Source: Cryptosporangium phraense
GTDB taxonomy: Bacteria; Actinomycetota; Actinomycetes; Mycobacteriales; Cryptosporangiaceae
Assembly: GCF_006912135.1 (NCBI RefSeq)
Contig: NZ_VIRS01000004.1
Location: 186,001 to 250,000 of the forward strand
Length of the DNA stretch: 64,000 nucleotides
Direction: 5' to 3'
Numbering within the stretch: the first letter of the stretch is position 1; each line of letters begins with the position of its first letter. Of the stretch, positions 49,382-58,826 are shown piece after piece. The position numbers and the translations under genes are program-made. Below the pieces are notes generated by a model. That model was not told the origin of the DNA and ran no database searches. It was given only the letters and a program-made list of their open reading frames with translations.

Positions 49382-50353
49382 TCAGGGTAGTTTCCGGTGC
49401 CCGACGGCCTCGCTCGGCGCTCCCGGGTGGACGGTCCGGGAGATCTGCTCGCAGGCCTTGTCGTAGGCCTGCTCGACCGCGTGCGCACCCCAGGAGGAGT
49501 GCAGCGGCAGGGCCAGCGCGACGACCGTCACCAGCACCAGCAGCGGACGCCCGACCGGCAGCGGCGGGGCCATCAGCGCGGTCGCCCGAGCGGTGGCGTC
49601 CCCGGACGTCGCCCGGAGCACCGGGGTCCGACGGCGCAGCGCGCCGGAGTGGGCCGCCGAGCGGCGCGCGGCCGACCGGGCCAGCGCGGCCTTGGCGATC
49701 GCGCGGGCCGCGACCGTGCGGTCGTCCACGGCCCGGGCCGCGTCCTCGTCGGCCCAGCGTTCGACCTGCTCGGCGATCGACGCGGTCAGCGGACGCAGCA
49801 GCGGGTTCAGCCAGGTCGCCACCCGGACCAGCAGCACGTGGACGTAGTGCCGGCGGTCGAGGTGGGCCCGTTCGTGGGCCAGCACCACCTGCTGCTCCAC
49901 CGGGCTCAGCGCGTCGAGCAGCCCGGTGTGCATGACGACGAGCCCGGGACGCCCGGGGACCGCGTAGGCCTCGGGGTCGGGGTCGTCGACGATCAGGACG
50001 CCGTTCACCGGCTCGGCCCGGCGCCAGGTCGTCTTGGCGGCCACCAGGTCCCGGACCGCCGACCAGGCGACCGGAACGGCGGCCGCGGCACAGGCCAGCA
50101 GCGGCAACCCGACCAGCAGCAGCGCGGCGAGCTTGTCCGGGTCGACCGGCACGTCCCAGAGCGCCGGCCGGGCCAGCGCCACCGCCACCGCGGCCACCCC
50201 GATCGCGGTGGCCGCCGCGACGCCGACCGCGACGAGCGTCAGGCACCAGGTCGCGGTGCCGGGGTGGACGCGCCGGGCCAGGCGCGGAGCGAGCAGGCCG
50301 ACCAGCGCCCCCTCGATCCAGGGCAGGAGGGCTACGAACGGCAAGCAGTTCAA
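49382..50353 (-). CDS. M56/BlaR1-like membrane metallopeptidase
   Basis: 323 residues with three N-terminal helices, a zinc-peptidase motif VVLAHERAHLDRRH (HExxH with E in HERAH, around residue 160), EQVERWADEDAARAV supplying the third ligand Glu, and a last helix (PLLVLVTVVALALPL) with a short outside tail. There is no penicillin-binding sensor domain, so it is the actinobacterial M56 type rather than BlaR1. The start ATG overlaps the BlaI stop (ATGA). It probably inactivates the BlaI repressor by proteolysis when activated. Confidence 0.85.
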   Translation of the reverse strand: MNCLPFVALLPWIEGALVGLLAPRLARRVHPGTATWCLTLVAVGVAAATAIGVAAVAVALARPALWDVPVDPDKLAALLLVGLPLLACAAAAVPVAWSAVRDLVAAKTTWRRAEPVNGVLIVDDPDPEAYAVPGRPGLVVMHTGLLDALSPVEQQVVLAHERAHLDRRHYVHVLLVRVATWLNPLLRPLTASIAEQVERWADEDAARAVDDRTVAARAIAKAALARSAARRSAAHSGALRRRTPVLRATSGDATARATALMAPPLPVGRPLLVLVTVVALALPLHSSWGAHAVEQAYDKACEQISRTVHPGAPSEAVGHRKLP

Positions 50354-50754
50354 GGCTGCCCGCCTCCCTCGGGCTCGGTCGCGGCCAGCAGGTCCGCGAG
50401 GAGGGCCTCGTCCTGGGGGCTCAGGTCGGCCACGAAGCGGGCCAGCACCCCGCGCCGGTCACCGCCGGAGTCGAGGATCTTGCGCATCCGCCGTGCGGCC
50501 GCGCCGACCTGCATCGTCTCCGGCGTCTCGACCGGCCGGTACGCGAACGACCGGCCGGACCGCTCCCGCGCCAACACGCCCTTGGCGTGCAGCCGGACCA
50601 GCGCGGTCTGCACGGTGGTGTAGGCCAGGTCGGCCGAGAGCGCGTCGCGGACCTCCGGCACCGTGAGCGGTACCGGCGCGCTCGCCAGTACGTCCAGCAC
50701 TGCCCGCTCCAACGAACCGCTGGCGCGACGCCCGGGGCCACGCTGCTCGTCCAC
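50350..50754 (-). CDS. BlaI/MecI-family repressor
   Basis: 134 residues from a GTG preceded by GGGAGG. The winged helix GSLERAVLDVLASAPVPLTVPEVRDAL, then LAYTTVQTALVRLHAKGVLARERSGRSFAYRPV is diagnostic for Penicillinase_R/BlaI. A C-terminal dimerisation part contains LARFVADLSPQDEALLADLLAAT. It pairs with the M56 peptidase gene downstream. No BlaI-like dyad lies in its own short promoter; the good candidate is at 51310-51331, upstream of the adjacent DUF2231 gene. Confidence 0.87.
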   Translation of the reverse strand: MDEQRGPGRRASGSLERAVLDVLASAPVPLTVPEVRDALSADLAYTTVQTALVRLHAKGVLARERSGRSFAYRPVETPETMQVGAAARRMRKILDSGGDRRGVLARFVADLSPQDEALLADLLAATEPEGGGQP

Positions 50755-50802
50755 CTGTTACCTCCCACCACCGCTGTGCACCCCATTCTGCGCCAGCGGG
50801 GC

Positions 50803-51276
50803 TCACTTCGAGGCGGTGTCGACCACTCCGTCCCAGGCCGCCTTGGCTCCGGAGTCGCCCGCGCGGTAGACGGTGAAGACCGACCCCACCGCGACGACGA
50901 CGGCCAGCACGGCCAGGCCCACCGTGAGCACGGTCCGGGTCCGGGGGACGAAGCGGTGGACGGCCCAGACCGCCACCGAGACCACGAACAGGCCGATCGC
51001 CCAGGGCAGCATCATCTCGGCCAGTTCCTCGTGACGTGCGACCAGCGGGCCGCCGCCGTTCATCTTCCCCATCAGCCACTCGCCGGCGTGGGTGGTCAGC
51101 GGCACGCTGATCAGCGACGCCAGCGCGACCAGCGGCAACACGATCCCGATACGGGCCCGCGCGGCCGGCCAGACCGCGCTCAGCACCAGCAGCAGCGCGG
51201 TGATCGGAATCATGATGACGACGAAGTGCACGAGCAGGACGTGGGCCGGTAGCCCATTGACCTCGGTCGGACCCAT
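50803..51276 (-). CDS. DUF2231 membrane protein
   Basis: 157 residues from the ATG at 51276, chosen over 51297 because GAAGGAG sits 7 bases upstream. The first helix HVLLVHFVVIMIPITALLLVL carries the His-x-x-x-x-His-Phe pattern of DUF2231 proteins. Three more helices follow (IVLPLVALASLISVPL, MMLPWAIGLFVVSVAVW, VGLAVLAVVVAVGSVFTVY). A motif HAGEWLMGKMNGGGPLVARHEELAEMML lies between helices. It is preceded by a perfect BlaI-type dyad, so it is the best local target of the neighbouring BlaI. Histidine-rich DUF2231 proteins are suspected haem or redox factors. Confidence 0.75.
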   Translation of the reverse strand: MGPTEVNGLPAHVLLVHFVVIMIPITALLLVLSAVWPAARARIGIVLPLVALASLISVPLTTHAGEWLMGKMNGGGPLVARHEELAEMMLPWAIGLFVVSVAVWAVHRFVPRTRTVLTVGLAVLAVVVAVGSVFTVYRAGDSGAKAAWDGVVDTASK

Positions 51277-51309
51277 GGCAACTCCTTCAGCGTTCAACTA
51301 CCCCTATTA

Positions 51310-51331
51310 TTACTACATTCGGTTGTAGTAA
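51310..51331. promoter_or_regulatory. BlaI/CopY-type operator
   Basis: TTACTACA-N6-TGTAGTAA (51310-51317 and 51324-51331) is a perfect 8-bp dyad containing the TACTACA/TGTAGTA half-sites of BlaI/MecI/CopY repressors. It lies 34 bases upstream of the DUF2231 start and in an AT-rich island unusual for this DNA. GTTCAAC (51292-51298) and GTTGAAC (51342-51348) flank it as a further inverted pair. It is also 187 bases upstream of the divergent gene at 51518. Confidence 0.7.
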
Positions 51332-51517
51332 CGCCGGCAAAGTTGAACCGCGGACGGCTCCACGCGCGTATCCGGAGTACCCGTTCCGGGTCACACCGCG
51401 GCCGGCCGAAACTCCCCCTCCCGGGCGGCCGCGGTGTGGATGCTCGTCCGATAGGAATCACTGGCGCGCGTTTCCTATCGTTGGCGCGGAATCCGAACGT
51501 AGGAGACACAGGAACCG

Positions 51518-52114
51518 ATGTATTCGCGTTGGCGCCGGCCCTTCCGGCTTCTGGGTCTCGGCCGGAATCCGCTCTGCCGGCCGGTCGACCGGCTCGACGG
51601 CGCGTTCCGGATCGCCGCGGTCACCGCGACGCTCGCCGTCGTCGTGCTGTCGGTCCTGTTCGGCGTCGGCAGCTACCACCGGATGCTCGACCGCGTCGAA
51701 GCCCAGAAGTCGACGTTGAACCAGGTGCCGGTCCTGCTGCTCGACGATCCGGCCGGCGCCCGCACCGAGAACGGCGCGGTCTCGCCCGCCCCGGTGCCCG
51801 GCGTCCAGGCCAAGTGGACGCTGCCCGACGGCACGATCCGCACCGGGGCGGTCTACACGCCGGTGTCCGCCCGGAGAGGCACGAGCGTCGACGTCTGGAT
51901 GAACGACGACTACGTCCCGGTCCGGCCGCCGGCGCAGCCCACCGAGCTGCAGTTTCGGGCCATCGTCGACGCGCTCGGCTGCGTCAGCCTGTTCGCGGTG
52001 CTGGTCTGGGGCGCGTTCGGTTGGGCGCTGAGCCGCCTCAACCGCCGCCGGGACGCCGAGTGGGCCCGGGAGTGGATCGTCTACGAACGCGAGTGGCGCC
52101 ACCGCAGCCACTAG
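51518..52114 (+). CDS. Rv1733c-like conserved two-helix membrane protein
   Basis: 198 residues. It starts RWRRPFRLLGLGRNPLCRPVDRLD, followed by helix 1 (RIAAVTATLAVVVLSVLFGVGSY), an outside loop with VPVLLLDDPAG, QAKWTLPDGTIRTGAVYTP and TSVDVWMNDDY, and helix 2 (IVDALGCVSLFAVLVWGAFGWAL), ending in a basic tail with RRDAEWAREW. This is the organisation of the actinobacterial Rv1733c family, dormancy-associated in mycobacteria and of unknown function. It has its own promoter region. Confidence 0.8.
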   Translation: MYSRWRRPFRLLGLGRNPLCRPVDRLDGAFRIAAVTATLAVVVLSVLFGVGSYHRMLDRVEAQKSTLNQVPVLLLDDPAGARTENGAVSPAPVPGVQAKWTLPDGTIRTGAVYTPVSARRGTSVDVWMNDDYVPVRPPAQPTELQFRAIVDALGCVSLFAVLVWGAFGWALSRLNRRRDAEWAREWIVYEREWRHRSH

Positions 52115-52120
52115 CAGCCA

Positions 52121-52708
52121 CTAGAGCGCGACGACCTCGTCGGCCAGCGCCAGCAGCGACGGGCGGTGCGCGACCATGAGCACGGTTCGCCCGGGCACCA
52201 GCCTGCGCAGAGCGTCCAGAAAGCGGTCGTCGTCGGCGGGCTCGTCGAGCACCACGACGGCGGGGTCGCGCAGGAAGGCGCGGGCCAGACCGATCCGCTG
52301 ACGCTCGCCCGCGGTCAGCCCGGCGCCGTCCTCGCCCACGACGGTGTCCAGGCCGGGCGGAAGACCGCCGGCGGCGGCCGCGGCGGCCGCCACCTCGGCG
52401 TCGGAGGCCGACCAACCAAGCCGGATGTTCTCGGCGATCGTCGCGGCCAGCAGGACCGGCAGCTGCGGCACCCAGCAGACCGTCGTCCAGCGGGCGGACG
52501 GGTCCAGATCCTCGAGCGGGATCCCGCCGAGCGTGACGCGGCCGCGGGCCGGGCGCACCAGCCCGAGCGCCACGGCCAGCGCCGTTTCGGTCCCGGGACC
52601 GGTCAGCGCGGTCACCCGGCCGGGCCGCGCGACCAGCGAGACATCACGCAGTGCGGACACGGTCACGTTCTCCAGCCGCAACAGCGGCGCATCGGCGACA
52701 TCCAGCAC
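52121..52708 (-). CDS. orphan ABC ATPase domain with lost Walker A lysine (probably non-functional)
   Basis: 195 residues from the GTG at 52708. It aligns with the C-terminal ATPase domain of ABC exporters such as CydC/CydD: PLLRLENVTVSALRDVSLVARPGRVTALTG, VCWVPQLPVLLAATIAENIRLG, AGLTAGERQRIGLARAFLRDPAVVVLDEPADD. The P-loop reads GPGTETAL, lacking the GK[ST] needed for ATP binding; the signature LSGGQ is LTAGE. The membrane domain is absent and the protein ends soon after the H-loop region (LMVAHRPSLLAL). I read it as a decaying remnant or a non-catalytic subunit. Confidence 0.65.
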   Translation of the reverse strand: MLDVADAPLLRLENVTVSALRDVSLVARPGRVTALTGPGTETALAVALGLVRPARGRVTLGGIPLEDLDPSARWTTVCWVPQLPVLLAATIAENIRLGWSASDAEVAAAAAAAGGLPPGLDTVVGEDGAGLTAGERQRIGLARAFLRDPAVVVLDEPADDDRFLDALRRLVPGRTVLMVAHRPSLLALADEVVAL

Positions 52709-52850
52709 ACGTAGAGGACGGCTCCGCGGCCCGAACGGTTCGAACTCCCGGCGAACAGTGCCGTCCGGCCCTGTTTATCGGGGCGACACTGCGCAAACCT
52801 GCTTGCAGAGCCGGTCCGTCCGGGGCCGGCGCGCGCAGGAAGGATTCGCG

Positions 52851-55280
52851 GTGACCCTCGGCACCGAACCCGACCGACAGCTGACTCCCGCCGATCTCGC
52901 CGAGCGGGTCCGGCAGGTCGACGACGCCGACCTCGCGCGCGTCGACGCCTGGTGGCGGGCGAACAACTACCTCACCGTCGGGCAGATCTACCTGCAGGCC
53001 AACCCGCTGCTGCACGAGCCGCTCCGGCCCGAGCACATCAAACCGCGGCTGCTCGGCCACTGGGGCACCAGCCCGGGCCTCTCGTTCCTCTACGCGCACG
53101 TGTCCCGGCTGATCCGGATCACCGGCCAGCAGGCGATCTACCTGGCCGGCCCGGGCCACGGCGGTCCCGCGCTGGTCGCGGCCGGCTGGCTCGAGGGCAC
53201 GTACTCCGAGATCTACCCGCGCGTCGGGCGGGACCTCGAGGGAATGGGCCGCCTGTTCCGCCAGTTCTCGGCGCCGGGTGGGATCCCCAGCCACGTGTCG
53301 GTCACGACTCCTGGATCGATCCACGAGGGCGGCGAACTCGGATACGTCCTCGTGCACGCGTTCGGCGCGGTGATGGACAACCCCGACCTGCTCGCGCTCG
53401 CGGTCGTCGGCGACGGGGAGGCCGAGACCGGGCCGCTCGAGGGCGCCTGGAAGGGCATCTCGTTCCTCAACCCGGCCCGCGACGGCGCCGTGCTGCCGGT
53501 GCTGCACCTCAACGGCGCGAAGATCTCCGGCCCGACGGTGCTGGGCCGGAAGTCTCCCGAGGAGGTCCGGTCGCTGCTGTCGGGCCACGGGTACGACGTC
53601 ATCGAGGTCGAGGGTTCGGACCTGCCCGGGATGCACTACGGCTTCGCCGGAGCGCTCGCGACCGCGTGGGCGTCGATCAAGCGCATCCAGGAGGGCGCGC
53701 GGTCCGGCGAGTGGGACGGTTCCCGTCCGCGGTGGCCGATGATCGTCTTGCGGACGCCCAAGGGCTGGACGGGCCCGCACGAGGTGGACGGCGTGCCGGT
53801 CGAGGGGACGTTCCGCGCGCACCAGGTGCCGCTGTCCGGCGTTCGCGACAACCCCGAGCACCTGGCGCTGCTCGAGCAGTGGATGCGTTCGTACCGTCCG
53901 GAAGAGCTCTTCGCGGACGGACAGCCGAACTCCGACGTGCTCGCGGCCAATCCGTCCGGAGACCTGCGGATGTCGGCGTCGCCGCACGCCAACGGCGGGT
54001 TGCTGACCCGCGACCTCGACCTGCCCGACTTCCGCGACTACGCGATCGACGTGCCGGCGCCGGCCGGCGCGCGGGCCGAGTCGACGCGCAAGCTCGGCGA
54101 GCTGATGCGTGACATCTACACCCGCAACCCCGACCGGTTCCGGTTGTTCTGCCCGGACGAGACGAACAGCAACCGCCTCGGCGCGGTGTTCGAGGCGTCC
54201 GATCGGGCCTGGGCCGAGGAGGTGCTGCCGTCCGACGTGTCGCTGAGCCGCGACGGCCGGGTGATGGAGGTGCTGTCCGAGCACAACTGCCACGGCTGGC
54301 TGGAGGGCTACAACCTCACCGGGCGGCACGGGCTGTTCGCCACGTACGAGGCGTTCGCCATGGTCAGCGCGTCGCAGACGATCCAGCACAGCAAGTGGCT
54401 GGAGGAGGCCAACCACCTGTCGTGGCGGGCCGCGGTGCCGTCGCTCAACGTGCTGCTGACGTCGACGGCCTGGCGCAACGACCACAACGGGTTCTCGCAC
54501 CAGGGGCCCGGGCTGATCCAGACCGTGCTCACCCAGCGGGGTTCGGTGTCGCGGATCTACCTCCCGCCGGACGCCAACTGCCTGCTCTCGGTGGCCGACC
54601 ACTGCTTCCGGTCGCGGTCGTACGTCAACCTGATCGTCATCGACAAGCAGCCCCAGCTGCAGTACCTGACGATCGACGAGGCGATCGAACACGCGACGCG
54701 GGGCGCGAGCATCTGGGACTGGGCCGGCAACGACGACGGGTCGGTGGACCCGGACGTGGTGCTGGCCTGCGCCGGTGACGTGGTGACGATGGAGACGGTC
54801 GCGGCGGCTTCGATTCTCAGGGAGAAGCTCCCGCATTTCCGGGTCCGGGTCGTGAACGTGATCGACCTGATGACGCTGCCTCGGCGCAAGGACCACCCGC
54901 ACGGCATGGAGGGCACGTTCTTCCGCGAGTTGTTCACCGACCACGTCGACGTCGTGTTCGCGTTCCACGGCTACCCGGGGGCGATCCACCAGGTCGTCCA
55001 CGGCCGTCCGGACGCCGACCGGTTCCACGTCCGCGGGTTCATCGAGGAGGGCACCACGACGACGCCGTTCGACATGGTCGTGAAGAACAAGGCGTCGCGG
55101 TACCACCTGGTGATCGACGCGCTGAACAACGCCAAGCGGACGCCGCCCGGGGCGAGCGACCTGAAGGCGTGGTGCGAGGCGCAGCTGGAGAAGCACTCGG
55201 CGTACGTCGTGGAGCACCTCGAGGACATGCCGGAGGTGCGCGACTGGGTGCTTCCGGCCCGGGACGTGGCACCGTACTGA
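52851..55280 (+). CDS. xfp: phosphoketolase (xylulose-5-P / fructose-6-P)
   Basis: 809 residues from the GTG at 52851, with AGGAAGG 7 bases upstream. This thiamine-diphosphate enzyme cleaves xylulose-5-phosphate or fructose-6-phosphate with phosphate to acetyl-phosphate. Diagnostic blocks are [56 protein letters not shown] (TPP motif), TPKGWTGP and the C-terminal [15 protein letters not shown]. The length is normal. The next gene starts 2 bases after its stop, suggesting co-transcription with ynfA. Confidence 0.93.
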   Translation: MTLGTEPDRQLTPADLAERVRQVDDADLARVDAWWRANNYLTVGQIYLQANPLLHEPLRPEHIKPRLLGHWGTSPGLSFLYAHVSRLIRITGQQAIYLAGPGHGGPALVAAGWLEGTYSEIYPRVGRDLEGMGRLFRQFSAPGGIPSHVSVTTPGSIHEGGELGYVLVHAFGAVMDNPDLLALAVVGDGEAETGPLEGAWKGISFLNPARDGAVLPVLHLNGAKISGPTVLGRKSPEEVRSLLSGHGYDVIEVEGSDLPGMHYGFAGALATAWASIKRIQEGARSGEWDGSRPRWPMIVLRTPKGWTGPHEVDGVPVEGTFRAHQVPLSGVRDNPEHLALLEQWMRSYRPEELFADGQPNSDVLAANPSGDLRMSASPHANGGLLTRDLDLPDFRDYAIDVPAPAGARAESTRKLGELMRDIYTRNPDRFRLFCPDETNSNRLGAVFEASDRAWAEEVLPSDVSLSRDGRVMEVLSEHNCHGWLEGYNLTGRHGLFATYEAFAMVSASQTIQHSKWLEEANHLSWRAAVPSLNVLLTSTAWRNDHNGFSHQGPGLIQTVLTQRGSVSRIYLPPDANCLLSVADHCFRSRSYVNLIVIDKQPQLQYLTIDEAIEHATRGASIWDWAGNDDGSVDPDVVLACAGDVVTMETVAAASILREKLPHFRVRVVNVIDLMTLPRRKDHPHGMEGTFFRELFTDHVDVVFAFHGYPGAIHQVVHGRPDADRFHVRGFIEEGTTTTPFDMVVKNKASRYHLVIDALNNAKRTPPGASDLKAWCEAQLEKHSAYVVEHLEDMPEVRDWVLPARDVAPY

Positions 55281-55281
55281 T

Positions 55282-55608
55282 GTGAAGGTAGCTGCGTTGT
55301 TCGCGCTGGCCGCGCTGGCCGAGATCGGTGGGGCCTGGCTCGTCTGGCAAGGCTGGCGCGAACACCGGGGTCTGCTCTGGATCGCGGGCGGGATCGTCGC
55401 GCTGGGGATCTACGGGTTCGTCGCGACGTTCCAGCCCGATCCGAACTTCGGCCGCATCCTGGCCGCGTACGGAGGCGTGTTCGTCGCCGGGTCGCTGCTG
55501 TGGGGCGTCGTCGTCGACCGGTTCCGGCCGGACCGGTTCGACGTGTTGGGCGCGGTGATCTGCCTGGTCGGAGTGGCCGTCATCATGTACGCCCCGCGGG
55601 GGACGTAG
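55282..55608 (+). CDS. YnfA/UPF0060 family membrane protein
   Basis: 108 residues from a GTG nearly abutting the phosphoketolase stop. Four helices: [20 protein letters not shown] with the family [17 protein letters not shown] signature, [36 protein letters not shown] and [37 protein letters not shown] is conserved. YnfA proteins resemble small multidrug transporters; their role is not settled. Confidence 0.85.
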   Translation: MKVAALFALAALAEIGGAWLVWQGWREHRGLLWIAGGIVALGIYGFVATFQPDPNFGRILAAYGGVFVAGSLLWGVVVDRFRPDRFDVLGAVICLVGVAVIMYAPRGT

Positions 55609-55672
55609 ACGCGGATCCTGCTCCCCCGGGCCAGGCCGGGGACAACCCTCAGCTGCTGCCGATGCTCGACGG

Positions 55673-55691
55673 GATCCGGGTCGCCCGGATC
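55673..55691. terminator. hairpin between ynfA and the LuxR gene
   Basis: GATCCGGG-TCG-CCCGGATC is a perfect 8-bp stem with a 3-base loop, placed between two converging genes (stops at 55608 and 55718). It is a likely bidirectional terminator without a T-tract. Confidence 0.5.
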
Positions 55692-55717
55692 GGTCCGGGC
55701 CGGGCAGGACACACTCG

Positions 55718-58700
55718 CTAGAACATCAGGCGGACCAGCTCCACTCGGGAGCGCACTCCCAGGCGGACGAAGATGTTGCGCATGTGGTGGTCGACCGTCC
55801 GGACGCTCAGGTAGAGCTTCGCGGCGATCTCGCGGTTCGTCGCGCCCTGGGCGGCCAGGCCGGCGATCTGGAGCTGTTGCGGGGTGAGGCTGTCGTTGGT
55901 CTTCGGCGGCCCCGAGGCCTCCCCCGCCGCCCGCAGCTCACCGTGGCAGGCCTCGGCCCACGGGTTCGCGTCCAGGCGCTCGAACGTCTCGAGCGCGCTG
56001 TGCAGCACGTTCCGGGCCGCCAGCGAACCGCGACGACGGCGCAGCTCGTGGCCGTAGAGCAGCTCGGTGCGGGCCCGCTCGAAGTCGTGATCGCCCAGCA
56101 GGTGCAGCCGCATCGCCTCGCGGTAGTTCTCCTCGGCGACGCCGGGCTCGGTCGCGACCATCGCCCGGATGCGGGCGGCCAGCGCCTTCGGGGCCGGGCT
56201 GCCGGTCGCGTCGGCCCACTCGGTGAAGTAGCGGCCGACCGTGCTCGCGGCCTGGCGGTCCCCGCAGCGCAGCGCGGCCTCGACGAAGTGCGGCGCGGCC
56301 ATCATCCGGACCAGCGGGTGCGACCGGCCGGCGCCGGCGTCGGACACCAGCACCTGCAGCCGCGAGGCCGCCTCGGCCGTGCGTCCGACCGTCAGATCGA
56401 GGGCGGCCAGGGCCCAGTTGGCCATCGCCACCGACATCGCCAGTCCTCGGTCGTCGGCCTCGGCGATCGCGGCCCGGGCCCGGACGACGCAGGTCTGCTC
56501 GTCGCCCCTCGGGACCGCGAGCAGCGCGAGCGTCGCCAGGTGGAAGCTGGCCGAGCCGACCTGGCCCAGCTCGCGGGCGCGCTGGAGCCCTTCCTCGGCG
56601 CTGGCCGCCGCGCTGGGGTGGCGGCCGAGCCAGAGCTGGGCGTAGGTGGTGAGCTCCAACGTCCGCGGTATCACCGCGACCTCGCCCCGGACCTGGGCCG
56701 CGGCCCGGGCCCGGACCGAGAGGCCGAGGCCGAGTGACTCCTGGCCGAGGATGCAGGCGACGAGGCTCGCCCAGACCAGGAGGGTGGGGTCGTCGTGCTG
56801 CGGCGCGAGCTCGAGGACCCGCCTCAGGGGTGCGACCGCTTCGCGGTGGCGGCGGTTGAACGTGGCCGACATGCCCGCGCAGAACTCGAACATCAGCTCG
56901 GCTTCGGGTGACTCGTGGCCGGTCCGCAGGGCCAGAACCCGGTCGAGGACGCTCAGGTAGCGGCGTTGGTCGCCGGCCAGGAAGTCCGGTTCGCCGGCGT
57001 GGATCAGCGCGATCATCGCGGCCGTGCGGTGGGGTTCGCCGAGCCGGGTGGCGGCTTGGATGAGGTGTTCCTGGGCCGCGGCGGGCAGGCCGGTGCGGAG
57101 CTCGATCTCGCCGCGGAGGAGGTCGCGGAAGCCGTGCAGCGCGGTCTCCGGCTGGGGCGGCCGGACCCGGGCGAGGAGCACGCCCGCCCGGTGCGGCTGG
57201 CCGGCCAGCCAGGCGTCCTGGGCCGCGGCCAGCAGGTGGGACGCTCGGTCGCCGGCCTCGGCCGAGAGCTCGGCCACCCGCTCGGCCGCGACCGAGGCCG
57301 CGGAATGATCCCCGCTCCCCCGGACGGCCGCGGCCGCCGCCGCCAACTCCCCGACGACGTCACCCCTACCGGCACCGCCCCCGACGACGTCACCCCCGCC
57401 GGCAACCGGACCAGCCGCGGCCACGACGGCCGGGTTCGGACTCGCCGCGCCCGGGCCCGCCGCGCCCGGGCCCGCCGGGTCCGGGTCCGCCGCGCCCGGG
57501 CCCGCCGTAGGCGGGGCCGCCGTAGGCGGGGCCGCCGTAGGCGGGGCCGCCGTAGGCGGGGCCGCCGTAGGCGGGGCCGCCGTAGGCGGGGCCGCCGTAG
57601 GCGGGGCCGCCGTAGGCGGGGCCGCCGTAGCCGCCGCGCCCGGGCGCGGCGGGGCGGCATCCGTCTCCAGGAGGGCGGCCAGGTGCCAGGCTCGGCGTAA
57701 GCGGGCTGCCGCTTCGGCCCGGGACCATGGCGCCCCCTCCGACGGCGGCGCGGCGTCAGCGTCCGCGGGAAGGACGTCGGCCAGCAGGCGGTGGGCCGTG
57801 CGACGGTCGGACGCGGCGGCGGACCGGTAGACCGCGGCCCGCAGCAGCGGGAACCGGAAGCGGACCGCGCCGTCGGACTCGTGGACGAGGCCGGCCGCCT
57901 CGGCCGGCGCCAACGCCGACAGCGACCCTCCACCGGCCTCGGCGGCCCGGCCGAGCGTCCGCACGTCGAGCTGTTCATCGGCCGCGACCAGCACCAACAG
58001 CCGCCGGGTAGCGATCGGCAGCCGGGCGATCCGGTCGTCGTACTCCTTCCGCACCCGGCTGTAGAGCGGCAACGTGTCCGGCAGCGGCACCCGGCCGGCG
58101 CGCTGGTCGGCCGAGAGCGTCCGGGTCAGCTCCTCGATCGCGCGCGGGTTCCCCGCGCACGACTGCCCCACCACCGCGGCGACGTCGGCGGCGACGTCCC
58201 CGGCCAGCAACCGGTCGATCAGCGCGGTGCAGGCCGACGGGTCGAGGCCGGGCAACGTCAGCGACGGCAGACCGGCCGGCGCCGGACGGTCGTCGGGCGC
58301 CGCGAACAGCATCGCGACCTTCTCCGACGCCAACCGCCGCCCGACGAACGCCAGCACGTCCCGGGAAGCGTCGTCGATCAGGTGGACGTCGTCCACGCAG
58401 ACGAGCACCGGACGCCGCCGGGCCGTTCGCACCAGCAGTTCCAGCACCGCGACGCAGAGCGGCAACTCCCCCGGCACGTCCGCCGGATCACCGGCCATCG
58501 CCCGGGTCAGCGTCGCCGCCTGCATCCTCGGCAGCGACGAGATCCGGGCCGAGAGCGGCATCAGCAGCCGGTGCAGCGCGGCGAAGGCCAGATCGGACTC
58601 CGCCTCGACGCCCTCCGCGGTCAGGACGACGAAGCCGGTGGCGGCGTCGGCCGCGTACCGCAGCAGCGAGGTCTTGCCGATGCCCGGCTGGCCCTGGACG

Positions 58701-58804
58701 ACCAGGCCGCCGCCGGAGTGGGCGCGGGCCCGATCGAGCAGCTCGTGCACCTCGGACCGGCCGGGCCCGGGTCGTTCCTCGTCGAGAACCCGTGCGGTGA
58801 ACAC
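55718..58804 (-). CDS. LAL-family LuxR regulator with internal repeat linker
   Basis: 1028 residues, the large ATP-binding LuxR class. The N-terminal AAA-type ATPase has LVVQGQPGIGKTSLLR (Walker A, residues 35-50) and VLVCVDDVHLIDDASR (Walker B). The middle is TPR-like helical repeats. The C-terminal HTH is SLTPQQLQIAGLAAQGATNREIAAKLYLSVRTVDHHM, then VRLGVRSRVELVR. Residues about 391-432 are eight perfect PPTAA repeats encoded by a 15-bp minisatellite, followed by PGPGAADPDPAGPG-like low complexity. The linker lies between the ATPase and the helical domain. The gene is divergent from the secreted lipase. Confidence 0.88.
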   Translation of the reverse strand: MFTARVLDEERPGPGRSEVHELLDRARAHSGGGLVVQGQPGIGKTSLLRYAADAATGFVVLTAEGVEAESDLAFAALHRLLMPLSARISSLPRMQAATLTRAMAGDPADVPGELPLCVAVLELLVRTARRRPVLVCVDDVHLIDDASRDVLAFVGRRLASEKVAMLFAAPDDRPAPAGLPSLTLPGLDPSACTALIDRLLAGDVAADVAAVVGQSCAGNPRAIEELTRTLSADQRAGRVPLPDTLPLYSRVRKEYDDRIARLPIATRRLLVLVAADEQLDVRTLGRAAEAGGGSLSALAPAEAAGLVHESDGAVRFRFPLLRAAVYRSAAASDRRTAHRLLADVLPADADAAPPSEGAPWSRAEAAARLRRAWHLAALLETDAAPPRPGAAATAAPPTAAPPTAAPPTAAPPTAAPPTAAPPTAAPPTAAPPTAGPGAADPDPAGPGAAGPGAASPNPAVVAAAGPVAGGGDVVGGGAGRGDVVGELAAAAAAVRGSGDHSAASVAAERVAELSAEAGDRASHLLAAAQDAWLAGQPHRAGVLLARVRPPQPETALHGFRDLLRGEIELRTGLPAAAQEHLIQAATRLGEPHRTAAMIALIHAGEPDFLAGDQRRYLSVLDRVLALRTGHESPEAELMFEFCAGMSATFNRRHREAVAPLRRVLELAPQHDDPTLLVWASLVACILGQESLGLGLSVRARAAAQVRGEVAVIPRTLELTTYAQLWLGRHPSAAASAEEGLQRARELGQVGSASFHLATLALLAVPRGDEQTCVVRARAAIAEADDRGLAMSVAMANWALAALDLTVGRTAEAASRLQVLVSDAGAGRSHPLVRMMAAPHFVEAALRCGDRQAASTVGRYFTEWADATGSPAPKALAARIRAMVATEPGVAEENYREAMRLHLLGDHDFERARTELLYGHELRRRRGSLAARNVLHSALETFERLDANPWAEACHGELRAAGEASGPPKTNDSLTPQQLQIAGLAAQGATNREIAAKLYLSVRTVDHHMRNIFVRLGVRSRVELVRLMF
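57507..57630. repeat. 15-bp minisatellite inside the LuxR gene
   Basis: Eight consecutive perfect copies of GTAGGCGGGGCCGCC run from 57507 to 57626, with a ninth GTAG at 57627. On the coding strand they encode (PPTAA)n, keeping frame whatever the copy number. The flank 57440-57500 holds degenerate GCGCCCGGGCCCGCC units, an older related array. The copy number is likely to vary between strains. Confidence 0.9.
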
Positions 58805-58826
58805 CGGCCGATTGTCACCGATCGGT

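Noticed and set aside
52700-52760. GGTTCGAACTCCCGG resembling a tRNA T-arm
   Set aside because: The flanking bases do not form the T stem, and no acceptor, D or anticodon arms can be folded upstream.
57390-57728. Minus-strand frame with GGPAYGGPAY repeats
   Set aside because: It is another frame of the 15-bp minisatellite; the LuxR frame across the same DNA has conserved domains on both sides.
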